The notes beneath the pieces are model-generated. The model had not been told where the DNA came from. It worked only from the letters and a program-made list of their open reading frames with translations, and searched no databases. A stretch of 9,105 nucleotides of DNA from JBOGWA01 sp050693155. GTDB lineage: Bacteria; Actinomycetota; UBA4738; CALAEC01. Where the stretch lies: contig JBOGWA010000005.1 in NCBI GenBank assembly GCA_050693155.1, positions 1 through 9,105 on the forward strand, written 5' to 3'. This document shows, piece after piece, positions 1 to 6,976 of the stretch (the first letter of the stretch is position 1; each line of letters opens with the position of its first letter). The position numbers and the translations under genes are program-made.

Positions 1-1
1 G

Positions 2-925
2 GACTACGATCTCGGTCTCCATCGCTCGAGCGATCTAGCCGTCGTCGCCGCCTCGGTCGACCCGCAGACGGGGACCCAGCCTCCGACCGAGTTCCTCTGC
101 AACACATCCGCCACGACCGCGGCCTACACGGTTTCCATACTCAAATTCGACGCCACCGAGACTCCGCGTTTCGACCTTTTCGCAGTGCACGAGCTGCCGT
201 TCGAGCACCAGGTTCCGGCGGGAAGCATCGTCGAGCCGGCCAGCTCCCCCGACGCGTTCGCCGCGGGGGCGTTCTGCTGGCGAGACGGTTCGCTGCAGTC
301 CTACAGCTCTCGCGGTCCCACGATCGACGGGCGCACGAAACCGGACATCCTCGGCCCCTCCCGCGTGGCCACCTCGACGTATGGGGCGTCAACGCATTGC
401 GATCCGGGTGGTGGGGGATTCGGAGGCACGTCTGCGTCTGCCCCTCACGTTGCGGGTGCCGCGGCCCTCGTCAAGGAGATGCACCCGTCTTTCGACGCCG
501 ACCAGCTCCAGGCGTTCCTCGAAGCAGCTGCAAAGGATCAGGGCGAACCGGGAAAGGACAACTCGTTCGGAGCGGGAAACCTCTTCCTCCGTGAGCCCCT
601 CTGCCCAGGTCGCTCGAACAGCTCGGGAACCCATTTCGTGGGGACGAACGGCCCGGATACGTTCACGGGAACGTTGGGCAGCGACGTCATGTGTGGACTC
701 GGGGGGAACGACACCCTCCGCGGGAGGAAGGGCAAGGACGTGCTGATCGGCGGCGGGGGAAACGATCGCCTGATCGGCGGCGAGCAGAACGACACCCTCC
801 AAGGTCAGGCGGGCGCCGACATCCTGAAGGGGCAGACCGGCAGGGACGTCCTCGACGGCGGGGGCGGAACTGATCGTTGCCTGCCCGGTGGAGCGAACGA
901 GACCATCAGAGGCTGCGAACGCTAA
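2..925 (+). CDS. Secreted subtilisin-type serine protease with RTX-like calcium-binding tail (C-terminal part, 5' end outside window)
   Basis: The frame is open from the left edge of the window, so only the last 307 residues are present and the true start is outside. Visible residues 1 to about 62 (DYDLGLHRSS onward) look like a small beta-rich domain of the kind inserted between the catalytic His and Ser in some subtilases. The subtilase core follows: PASSPDAFAAGAF, YSSRGPTIDGRTKPD, and the catalytic serine block GTSASAPHVAG with Ser at visible residue 144 (bases 431-433). The catalytic Asp and His must lie upstream of the window. After a short linker come nine glycine/aspartate nonapeptides (bases 641-874) of the haemolysin-type calcium-binding kind, then an ending DRCLPGGANETIRGCER with two cysteines that could form a disulfide. 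Family knowledge says such proteins are exported and use Ca2+ to fold outside the cell. It converges on tRNA-Leu with 8 bases between them. The family call is firm; substrate is unknown. Confidence 0.93.
   Translation, partial: DYDLGLHRSSDLAVVAASVDPQTGTQPPTEFLCNTSATTAAYTVSILKFDATETPRFDLFAVHELPFEHQVPAGSIVEPASSPDAFAAGAFCWRDGSLQSYSSRGPTIDGRTKPDILGPSRVATSTYGASTHCDPGGGGFGGTSASAPHVAGAAALVKEMHPSFDADQLQAFLEAAAKDQGEPGKDNSFGAGNLFLREPLCPGRSNSSGTHFVGTNGPDTFTGTLGSDVMCGLGGNDTLRGRKGKDVLIGGGGNDRLIGGEQNDTLQGQAGADILKGQTGRDVLDGGGGTDRCLPGGANETIRGCER
641..874 (+). repeat. Nine RTX-like calcium-binding nonapeptide repeats inside the subtilase
   Basis: Reading the subtilase frame, successive units are GTNGPDTFTG, TLGSDVMCG, LGGNDTLRG, RKGKDVLIG, GGGNDRLIG, GEQNDTLQG, QAGADILKG, QTGRDVLDG and GGGTDRCLP. 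They follow the GGxGxDxUx pattern (U is a large hydrophobic residue) that forms a calcium-binding parallel beta-roll. The repeat is degenerate at DNA level, so it is a protein repeat and not a recent tandem duplication. Confidence 0.88.
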
Positions 926-933
926 CCCGAATG

Positions 934-1019
934 TGCCCGGGGAGGGACTCGAACCCCCACGGTCCGAACGGACCAAGACGGTTTAAGCGTCTCGCGGCTG
1001 CCAGTTACGCCACCCGGGC
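934..1019 (-). tRNA. tRNA-Leu (anticodon UAA)
   Basis: The minus strand folds as a class II tRNA of 86 bases. The acceptor GCCCGGG pairs with CCCGGGC, followed by discriminator A at 934. The anticodon stem AGACG/CGTCT is perfect, with loop CTTAAAC, so the anticodon TAA sits at 985-983. The T arm contains GGTTCGAGTCC, and the long variable arm GGTCCGTTCGGACC is a strong hairpin typical of leucine tRNAs. CCA is not encoded. It reads UUA codons, which are scarce in high-G+C genomes. The gene lies 33 bases beyond the stop of the minus-strand metalloprotease and may be transcribed from its own promoter, from operon read-through, or both. Confidence 0.95.
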
Positions 1020-1027
1020 GCGCGGCG

Positions 1028-1033
1028 AGTATA
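1028..1033 (-). promoter_or_regulatory. Possible -10 box for tRNA-Leu
   Basis: The minus strand reads TATACT, one mismatch from TATAAT, ending 8 bases before the first base of the tRNA. Transcription would start at or within one or two bases of the mature 5' end. No good -35 hexamer is visible at 16-18 bases upstream, so this rests on the -10 match and its spacing only. Confidence 0.4.
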
Positions 1034-1052
1034 GCCATGGGGGTTGGTCGCC

Positions 1053-2732
1053 CTACCGGACGAGGCGGACCTGGAAGCGGAATGGAAGCCGCTCGTCGGT
1101 CGGCTTCCCCTGGCACGAATAGAGCGTGCCCTTCCAGCAATTGAAACGCGTGCTCGCGTTCGTGAGCACGAGGATGACTTGGTACACCGAAGACCGTCCG
1201 AACTGCACCCTGGTCGTGGCGTCTCCATGCGAATCCAGCGCGAGCGGGATCACGCGGAGCCTGCCGGACTGGAGGTGGAGGATTACCTTCGCCGCGGGCC
1301 CCCGGTTGAGCGGGGGGGCGTCCAAGTTGATGTCGAGAGCCGCGCGCCGCCTGGCACCGGCCGGCCTGAAAACGACGTACTCGGTACTCAAGTGCCGAAG
1401 CAGCCTCGTTCTCCTGAGCCCGAAACGCAAGCGAGAGATCTGGAAGATCCTTGGAAGGATCGGGGTGCGGTAGGAGGCGCCCTCCTCGTAAAAGGACCCG
1501 GCGAAGTAGTTCCAGACTCCGAAGTCCGAGAGAACGTTCCCAAACTTGGCGCCGTGTCTGGAGACGGCCTCTTCGACGGCAAGGATCGAGTACCGGTTCG
1601 GCGCGCCCCTCCGCGCATCCGCCGAGTCCCATATCTCGCGGATGATCGTCGGATCCAATTCGTTCTTCGCCGAGAACTGCTCGCTCAGGAAACGGAAGAA
1701 AATCCATGCGCCATACGGCCGCATTCCGAGGCCGTCATCGATGGACATCCGTGGATACCGGAGGGGACTCGTCTCTACGTATCGGAGGTTGTCGTTGATG
1801 CCGTCGTAGGCGTAGTCCTCAGCCCACACGGCCGTCCCCTCCATGAGCCAAGGGTCCTCAGAGATGTCGTACGCGAACTGGATCGCGTGGAAGAACTCAT
1901 GTGACGCCGCGATGCGTAGCGCGTGAACCGCATCGATGTAGGGAAACTGGCTCGAGTTGAAGTCGTTGTCGACGACACAGAAAGCGGAGACGTCTCGCTG
2001 CGGGGCGGCGTTCGGGTCGTCGGAGGTGCAGTAGCCGAAGAATCCCGAGCCCAGGTCCGCCAGGTAGATATCGAGTCGCCCGTCCGGACCGTGCTTGCGA
2101 GAGGTAAGGTCGGACTTGGGAGCCCGGAACCCTGCCCGGAACACGTCCCTCTTCCACACCTGCTCGAACGTGTAGGCCGTCCACTGAACCCAATCGGGAA
2201 TCGTGTCGCCGTCGGCGTCACCCGCAGGCGGCGCGTGCTCGGTGCTGTCCACGAAGTGGACACAGAGGTGGGCCGCGCAGAGGAAACGACTCGGCACACG
2301 ATATTTCACGGAGGCGGGGTCCCTCGCTCTGCCATCGTCGGGACGCTGGAACACCCGCTCGCCGTTCTGTCGATCTTCACCGGAAAGAAGGCCCAACCTG
2401 AGCTTGAGGTCTCTCAGGATGAGCGTCGCGGCCCTAGGGTCGGGAGCCGCTACACCTCCGTACTTCGCGCGCGTACCCTTGAGATCGAAGAGTGAGCGGG
2501 CCCGGGCAAGCGCGTACTCCGCGTCGCTGATCTCACGCCTGGCAAGCGAGGCGGTGAGCCCGTCCGCAGGCGCGGGCGCGAGCGGAGGGAGGCCTCGGGT
2601 CTCGCTTCCGACCGGAGCGGGCGGAACGAGGGCAAAGACGAGCCCCATTGCGAGAACGAAAGTCAGTGTTCGGCGAATGAGGCGAGGCGACAATTCGGGC
2701 GGAACGATAGCGGGCGGTCGCCAAATCCGCAA
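1053..2732 (-). CDS. Secreted HEFFH zinc metalloprotease, MXAN_6640-like (copy 1)
   Basis: I start it at TTG 2732 because GGAGGA lies 4 bases upstream and the start is 14 bases after the malic enzyme stop; this gives 559 residues. A longer open frame exists upstream but overlaps the malic enzyme and is Arg/Gly-rich shadow sequence. An N-terminal arginine region is followed by hydrophobic LTFVLAMGLVFALV (about residues 23-36), a likely signal peptide. Residues about 48-125 resemble a propeptide shared with copy 2. DADGDTIPDW (172-181) is a calcium-loop-like motif. The zinc site is HEFFH (278-282), with Glu298 in WLMEGTAVWAED as the probable third ligand. A C-terminal beta domain carries a Cys pair (532, 540); further Cys pairs occur at 152/157 and 235/252, fitting an extracellular protein. 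Residues and layout match the MXAN_6640-type putative metalloproteases. It is the last protein gene of the probable five-gene operon. The substrate is unknown. Confidence 0.87.
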   Translation of the reverse strand: MRIWRPPAIVPPELSPRLIRRTLTFVLAMGLVFALVPPAPVGSETRGLPPLAPAPADGLTASLARREISDAEYALARARSLFDLKGTRAKYGGVAAPDPRAATLILRDLKLRLGLLSGEDRQNGERVFQRPDDGRARDPASVKYRVPSRFLCAAHLCVHFVDSTEHAPPAGDADGDTIPDWVQWTAYTFEQVWKRDVFRAGFRAPKSDLTSRKHGPDGRLDIYLADLGSGFFGYCTSDDPNAAPQRDVSAFCVVDNDFNSSQFPYIDAVHALRIAASHEFFHAIQFAYDISEDPWLMEGTAVWAEDYAYDGINDNLRYVETSPLRYPRMSIDDGLGMRPYGAWIFFRFLSEQFSAKNELDPTIIREIWDSADARRGAPNRYSILAVEEAVSRHGAKFGNVLSDFGVWNYFAGSFYEEGASYRTPILPRIFQISRLRFGLRRTRLLRHLSTEYVVFRPAGARRRAALDINLDAPPLNRGPAAKVILHLQSGRLRVIPLALDSHGDATTRVQFGRSSVYQVILVLTNASTRFNCWKGTLYSCQGKPTDERLPFRFQVRLVR

Positions 2733-2736
2733 CTCG

Positions 2737-2742
2737 TCCTCC
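2737..2742 (-). promoter_or_regulatory. Ribosome binding site deciding the TTG start of metalloprotease copy 1
   Basis: The minus strand reads GGAGGA, then CGAG, then TTG. It sits in the 14-base gap after the malic enzyme stop. No ATG or GTG in this frame has both an upstream Shine-Dalgarno sequence and a full signal peptide downstream, so this site favours TTG. Confidence 0.6.
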
Positions 2743-2746
2743 AGAC

Positions 2747-4165
2747 CTACTCCGCGCCCACGCCGCGAGCGATGCCGCTCTCTCGCGCGGCCCCCTGCAC
2801 GGCCGCCCCGACCGCCGCGACGACGCGGCGGTCGAAGACTGAAGGAACGATGTACTCCTCGGAGAGCTCGTCTTCTCCCACCACGGCCGCGAGAGAGTTC
2901 GCGGCGGCCACCTTCATCTCGTCGTTCACGCCGGTCGCTCGGCAATCGAGCAGACCTCGGAAGAATCCGGGGAAGACCAGGACGTTGTTGATCTGGTTCG
3001 GATAGTCACTTCGGCCGGTGGCGACGATCCGCACGTTCTCAGGAATCTCCTCCGGCATGATCTCCGGGACGGGGTTCGCAAGCGCGAAGACGATCGCCTG
3101 GTCGGTCATCCCGGCGATCCATTCCGGCGCCACGAGCCCCGGTCCCGAGACACCGACGAACACGTCTGCTCCCTTCAGTGCGTTCTCCACTCCCCCGGTC
3201 ACACCGCTCTGGTTCGTGTTCTCGGCGATCCACTCCTTCTGTGGATTCATGCGTTGCCGACCGCGGTGAAGGACTCCCGAACGATCCGCGCCGATCACCT
3301 CGCCGACCCCGACGTGCAGAAGGAGCTTTGAACAGGCGACACCAGCGGCGCCCATACCCAGAAACACGACCCGCACGGCCTTCAGCTCCTTCCCCACCAC
3401 CTGGAGGGCGTTCGAGAGGGCGGCCAAGACAACCGTCGCCGTTCCGTGTTGATCGTCATGGAAAACGGGAATGTCGAGCTCGCGGTGGAGTCGCTCCTCG
3501 ACGACGAAGCAGGCGGGCGCCGCGACGTCCTCGAGATTGATGCCGCCAAAGCCCGGCGCGATCGCCTTGCCGATGTCGGCCAGATGATCGGGGCTCTCTG
3601 AGCGGACGCAGATGGGATAAGCGTCGATGTCGGCGAACTCCTTGAAGAGCATCGCCTTGCCCTCCATCACGGGAAGCGCCGCCTCGGGGCCAATGTCACC
3701 CAACCCAAGAACCGCGCTTCCGTCGGTCAGAACGGCCACGGAGTTGTGCTTGATCGTGAACTCCCAGACGGCCTCCGGGTTCTCGGCCACGGCCCGCGAA
3801 ACCCGCCCGACGCCTGGGGTGTAGGCCATCGAGAGGTCGTCCCGCGTCTTCAGCGGCAGCTTCGATTGGACGGAGATCTTTCCGCCACGGTGGATGTCGA
3901 AGGTCCGGTCGGAAACATCTCGGACTTCGACGCCTTCGACACCCCGAACCGCCTCGACGATCTCGCCGGCATGGGGCTCGTTTCGACAGTTCACGGCAAG
4001 ATCGCGCACGACCACCTTGCCCCGGTGCTCGACGAGGTCAACGGCTCCAAGATCCCCTCCGGCCTCGCCGATGGCCGTCGTCAATCTCCCAAGCATGCCC
4101 GGCTCGTTTGTGAGGTTTACCCGGAGACGAAGCATGTAGCCCGCTGAGGGGCTCACCTGCGGCAT
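2747..4165 (-). CDS. NAD(P)-dependent malic enzyme with N-terminal ACT domain
   Basis: This 472-residue protein should oxidatively decarboxylate malate to pyruvate with reduction of NAD(P) in the cytoplasm. Residues about 11-85 (MLRLRVNLTNEPGMLGRLTT onward) have the look of an ACT domain, a small ligand-binding regulatory module. The malic domain follows: YTPGVG with the catalytic Tyr115, EGKAMLFKEF with Lys170, GINLED with Glu212/Asp213 and FHDDQHGTA with Asp237/Asp238 for the divalent metal. The dinucleotide fold starts at FLGMGAAGVAC (268-278), and the acidic ADRSG (293-297) at the end of the second strand fits NAD more than NADP, an inference. NPVPEIMPEE and TGRSDYPNQINN are further family signatures. 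The ATG at 4165 is 6 bases after the prolyl isomerase stop, with only a weak Shine-Dalgarno, so translation may be coupled. Length suits a bacterial ME (about 390-410) plus ACT. Confidence 0.95.
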   Translation of the reverse strand: MPQVSPSAGYMLRLRVNLTNEPGMLGRLTTAIGEAGGDLGAVDLVEHRGKVVVRDLAVNCRNEPHAGEIVEAVRGVEGVEVRDVSDRTFDIHRGGKISVQSKLPLKTRDDLSMAYTPGVGRVSRAVAENPEAVWEFTIKHNSVAVLTDGSAVLGLGDIGPEAALPVMEGKAMLFKEFADIDAYPICVRSESPDHLADIGKAIAPGFGGINLEDVAAPACFVVEERLHRELDIPVFHDDQHGTATVVLAALSNALQVVGKELKAVRVVFLGMGAAGVACSKLLLHVGVGEVIGADRSGVLHRGRQRMNPQKEWIAENTNQSGVTGGVENALKGADVFVGVSGPGLVAPEWIAGMTDQAIVFALANPVPEIMPEEIPENVRIVATGRSDYPNQINNVLVFPGFFRGLLDCRATGVNDEMKVAAANSLAAVVGEDELSEEYIVPSVFDRRVVAAVGAAVQGAARESGIARGVGAE

Positions 4166-4171
4166 GGTCCG

Positions 4172-4942
4172 CTACTTCTCTTGGATGGTGATCGAGTCAA
4201 TGTAGACGACCTGGACGGGCCGCTCGCTTACCGTCTCGAGCTCGCTGATCGTCTGGACCACATCCATTCCCTCGACGACCCGCCCGAAGATCGTGTGGAG
4301 GCCGTTCAGATGCGCCGGTTTGTCGAGGGTGATGAAGAACTGGCTCCCGTTCGTGTCCGACCCCGAGTTCGCCATGGCCAGAAGGCCGGGTTCGTCGAAG
4401 GTGAGGCCCTTGGAGATCTCGTCTTCGAATTGATACCCGGGGCCACCGCTGCCCGTTCCCAGTGGATCTCCGCCCTGGATCACGAATCCCGGAACGATGC
4501 GCTGGAACGTGAGGCCGTCGTAGAAGCCTTCGCGAGCCAGAAAAACGAAGTTGTTCACGGTGATCGGCGCCTCGGCCGCGAAGAGCTCGAGGACGACGCG
4601 CCCACACGAGGTCTCCATGATGGCGCGGTAGTCCTTCTTCGAATCGATCTGCATCTCTGGCGGGCTGTCGTACATCGGTCTCTCCTCGGTGAACTCTTTC
4701 AGGTCCGCACCACAGGCAGCGCCTTCCGGCGACGGCGCGGCCTCGGGCTGTTCGTCGTTAGGGCGCTCAGCCGCGTCTCCACCCGACAGCACGGCGACCA
4801 GTCCCGCTGCCGTTCCTCCGATCAGGAGGAACCCCGCAACCGCGATCGCGATGATCTTGCGACGGCGGATCCGAGCGCGCGCAGAAGCTCGCCGCTCGGA
4901 AAGTCGGCGCAGCTGCCGCTCTCTCGTTTTGCTTCGCGCCAT
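4172..4942 (-). CDS. Membrane-anchored cyclophilin-type peptidyl-prolyl cis-trans isomerase
   Basis: I choose ATG 4942 (256 residues), 13 bases after the Ppx/GppA stop; starts further upstream would overlap that gene. Residues 1-28 are strongly basic (MARSKTRERQLRR...), followed by one hydrophobic segment at about 29-53 (IIAIAVAGFLLIGG...) and an acidic, Pro-rich linker. This predicts a single-span protein with its catalytic domain outside the membrane. The cyclophilin domain covers about 104-254: FQRIVPGFVIQGGD carries Arg148, Phe153 and Gln156, matching human CypA Arg55, Phe60 and Gln63; NGSQFFIT and HLNGLHTIFGRV follow. His211 stands where CypA has Trp121, which in bacterial relatives usually goes with weak cyclosporin binding. 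It would catalyse proline isomerisation and may help fold exported proteins, possibly including the downstream protease (inference). A lipoprotein is unlikely because no lipobox is seen. Confidence 0.93.
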   Translation of the reverse strand: MARSKTRERQLRRLSERRASARARIRRRKIIAIAVAGFLLIGGTAAGLVAVLSGGDAAERPNDEQPEAAPSPEGAACGADLKEFTEERPMYDSPPEMQIDSKKDYRAIMETSCGRVVLELFAAEAPITVNNFVFLAREGFYDGLTFQRIVPGFVIQGGDPLGTGSGGPGYQFEDEISKGLTFDEPGLLAMANSGSDTNGSQFFITLDKPAHLNGLHTIFGRVVEGMDVVQTISELETVSERPVQVVYIDSITIQEK

Positions 4943-4955
4943 CTGCCGGATGAGG

Positions 4956-6353
4956 TTAGCGAGGATCGGCCTTGCCGACCATCTCGATCGCGAGCCCATC
5001 GAGCAGGTCGCGCTCGGACACGATGCACTCGCTCGCTCCCCATCGTTCGAGGATCGCAAGGAGAATCCGGGCTCCTGCCACGATGACGTCCTCGCGCCCA
5101 CGAGCCATCACCGGAATAGCAGCACGCTCGGCAATCGTCATCTTTGCGAGATCGTCGGCGACCCGCTCGACGTCCGCCCTGGACACAACCGATCGGTGGA
5201 TAGCCTCGGGGTCGTAGCGCTCGAGGCCGAGGGCAAGCGCCTGTACCGTGGTCGTCGTTCCCGCGACGCCCACGAGCGTCGTGGCGCTCCCGGGCGGGAT
5301 CGACTTTTCAGCTTCGGCCAGCGCAGCAACGGCGAGCTCGGTTATAGACTCGAGATCCCGCTCGGTCGGCGGGTCTTCCGGGCGAACGCGTTCGGTGAGC
5401 CGGACGCTTCCGATATCAACAGACACAGACGCCTCGACGGTTCGGCGACCGAGCGCGAGCTCGGTGCTCCCGCCCCCAATATCGAAGACGAGAAACGGAG
5501 GCGTGCGGTCGAGACCGCGCGTCGCTCCGAGGAAGGCGAGCTCCGCTTCCCGCTCACCGGTGAGGACCTCAGGTGGGGCGCCGGCAAGCGCCTCGACCGC
5601 TTCCAGGAACTGGTCATTACCGGCAACGTCACGAACGGCGCTCGTCGCACCGACGCGAACGCGGCCCCCCCGGAGTGCCCGAGCCCGACGCACATAGGTT
5701 CTCAGCGCGCCGAGGGTTCGCTCGACGGCCTCGTCGGCGAACCGCCCGGACTCATCGACTCCCCGGCCGAGTCGAGTGATGATGGCGTCACGCGCGATCT
5801 CCGACACGTCGTCGCCGACCGCATCCGCTACGAGCAGACGAACCGAGTTCGTGCCCACGTCGATCGCCGCAACCCGCTCGTTCGTGCCCGCTTCCGGGTG
5901 GATAGGCTCCACCCGCCCGGCCGCCCACGCCCCGACGGGATCCTCTCCGCCGGCAAGCTGATACGCATAGTGAGCGTGGAGACACTTGACACCCTGCCGG
6001 GTCCCGCCAACCCCACCCCACTCTTCCGACTCGGCGAGCAGTCCGCCGCGTTCGGATGCGTACGCCCGGTGTGCTGCATCGAGGGCCCGCCCGAACTCGG
6101 GCTCGTTTCGAGCGCGCCCTGCCAGCTCCTTGATCGCTCCCACCGACTCGATCCGGGACACCGCGGTCACGGCGGCGGGGCACGTGAGCCAGTAAAGCGT
6201 CGGGAAAGGCTTCCCGTTCCCATCGAGCGGATGGTTCTTGATCACCAGCGGGTGCTCGCCGGGGCACCGCGCGACAACGGTGAAGTCGGTCGTCGGATCC
6301 CGACCGAGCTGACGGGCGACCTCGATGACGTCAGACTCTCGCGCGGTGGTCAC
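4956..6353 (-). CDS. DUF501 domain fused to Ppx/GppA-family phosphatase (exopolyphosphatase / pppGpp phosphohydrolase)
   Basis: One continuous 465-residue frame contains two units that are separate neighbouring genes in mycobacteria. Residues 1 to about 155 are DUF501-like, with CPGEHPLVIKNHP, TLYWLTCP and GVKCLHAHYA; Cys30, His34, Cys58, Cys124, His126 and His128 could bind metal (inference). Residues about 160-465 are an ASKHA-fold Ppx/GppA domain: AIDVGTNSVRLLVAD (163-177) and FDIGGGSTELALG (290-302) are the two phosphate-binding loops, TGEREAELAFLG (265-276) carries the conserved glutamate cluster, then GVAGTTTTVQALAL and SERDLLDGLA. Members hydrolyse terminal phosphates of polyphosphate or pppGpp; which one cannot be told here. 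The length of the second half matches short actinobacterial Ppx (about 310-340). The start is GTG 6353, 17 bases after the S1 gene, with a weak Shine-Dalgarno. I saw no stop or frameshift at the junction. Confidence 0.93.
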   Translation of the reverse strand: MTTARESDVIEVARQLGRDPTTDFTVVARCPGEHPLVIKNHPLDGNGKPFPTLYWLTCPAAVTAVSRIESVGAIKELAGRARNEPEFGRALDAAHRAYASERGGLLAESEEWGGVGGTRQGVKCLHAHYAYQLAGGEDPVGAWAAGRVEPIHPEAGTNERVAAIDVGTNSVRLLVADAVGDDVSEIARDAIITRLGRGVDESGRFADEAVERTLGALRTYVRRARALRGGRVRVGATSAVRDVAGNDQFLEAVEALAGAPPEVLTGEREAELAFLGATRGLDRTPPFLVFDIGGGSTELALGRRTVEASVSVDIGSVRLTERVRPEDPPTERDLESITELAVAALAEAEKSIPPGSATTLVGVAGTTTTVQALALGLERYDPEAIHRSVVSRADVERVADDLAKMTIAERAAIPVMARGREDVIVAGARILLAILERWGASECIVSERDLLDGLAIEMVGKADPR

Positions 6354-6370
6354 GCTCGCGAGCGCCGAGG

Positions 6371-6913
6371 CTAGCGACGCTTGTCGCGAGCGCGCCGGTA
6401 GTCGACCATTCGTTCCTCGCTCTGCCGGCGGAACTGCTTGAGCTTCTGCTCGAGGCCGGGGTCGCTGCCCCTCTTCAGGCGTTTCGGCGCCGGGTCCTGA
6501 AGGGCCTTGATCGATAGGTCGATCTTCCCGTCATCCTTGATCGCAGTGACTTTCGCCTCGACTTTGTCGTTCTCACGGAGGTGATCGTGGACATCCCGGA
6601 CGTAGTTCCGGTCGATCTCGGAGATGTGAACGAGTCCGAGGCGCCCATCGTGAAGCTTGAGGAACGCCCCGTATGCCTCGATTCGGGCGACCGTCCCTGT
6701 GATGATCGCACCCACCTCGATCTCCGGCTCGGTTTCCGGTTCCTCGGCGACCTGGTCGCCCTGCTCCGCAGCCCCCTCGCCCTCAGACTGCGGCGGTTCG
6801 GCCTGGGGCTCTTCGGCCTCCTCCGTGGACTCCTGCTGCTCTATCTCCTCGATCGGTGCTCCTCTCCTCCGTCCGGGTCCGTCACTATCCCACGCCGAGC
6901 GGACCTCTCGCAA
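6371..6913 (-). CDS. S1-domain RNA-binding protein with acidic N-terminal extension
   Basis: From TTG 6913 the frame gives 180 residues. Residues about 19-66 are low complexity, rich in Glu, Gln, Pro and Ala. Residues 67-138 form one S1 OB-fold: VGAIITGTVARIEAYGAFLK, GLVHISEI, and KVEAKVTAIKDDGKIDLSIK. The tail (about 143-180) is strongly basic. Such short S1 proteins (YugI / general-stress-protein-13 type) bind RNA or ribosomes; the exact role is not known. The start is uncertain. TTG 6913 has only GGAAG two bases upstream, while GTG at 6715-6713 has GGAG six bases upstream and would give a 114-residue protein beginning exactly at the S1 fold. It is first in the probable five-gene operon and lies divergent to metalloprotease copy 2. 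Confidence 0.85.
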   Translation of the reverse strand: MREVRSAWDSDGPGRRRGAPIEEIEQQESTEEAEEPQAEPPQSEGEGAAEQGDQVAEEPETEPEIEVGAIITGTVARIEAYGAFLKLHDGRLGLVHISEIDRNYVRDVHDHLRENDKVEAKVTAIKDDGKIDLSIKALQDPAPKRLKRGSDPGLEQKLKQFRRQSEERMVDYRRARDKRR

Positions 6914-6953
6914 CGCTTCCGCACGGATCGAGAGTGGCGGCTCGCCGGCGCTA

Positions 6954-6963
6954 AGAATATTCT
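6954..6963. promoter_or_regulatory. AT-rich 10-bp palindrome in the divergent intergenic region (possible operator or -10 region)
   Basis: AGAATATTCT is its own reverse complement. It lies in the 77-base gap between the S1 gene (leftward) and metalloprotease copy 2 (rightward), the only place here where two transcripts must start back to back. TATTCT, matching four of six -10 positions, lies within it on both strands. No convincing -35 partner is visible. A regulator site or overlapping divergent promoters are both possible. Confidence 0.25.
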
Positions 6964-6976
6964 CCCGATACCTGTT

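Noticed and set aside
389..976. Minus-strand open frame opposite the subtilase
   Set aside because: It runs through the tRNA and lies antisense to the catalytic serine block and RTX repeats, so it is a by-product of those codons.
926..1052. tRNA-Leu as an attachment site of an integrated element
   Set aside because: I found no integrase, no second copy of the tRNA 3' end and no flanking direct repeat in the window.
1044..1904. Plus-strand open frame of 286 codons opposite metalloprotease copy 1
   Set aside because: It mirrors the conserved minus-strand protease frame, has no family motif, and has no convincing ribosome site.
2733..2945. Extending metalloprotease copy 1 upstream to a start near 2945
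   Set aside because: The extra 71 residues are almost all Arg and Gly, overlap the malic enzyme, would bury the signal peptide, and have no counterpart in copy 2.
4181..5086. Plus-strand open frame of 301 codons opposite the prolyl isomerase
   Set aside because: The opposite strand holds clear cyclophilin motifs; this frame shows none.
4943..5101. Extending the prolyl isomerase upstream to 5101
   Set aside because: It would overlap the Ppx/GppA C-terminus and put about 53 unrelated residues before the basic region and membrane anchor; ATG 4942 fits better.
4689..6374. Long plus-strand open frame of 561 codons opposite the prolyl isomerase and Ppx/GppA genes
   Set aside because: It is Arg/Gly-rich shadow sequence with no recognisable domain and lies wholly over well-supported minus-strand genes; high G+C produces such long antisense frames.
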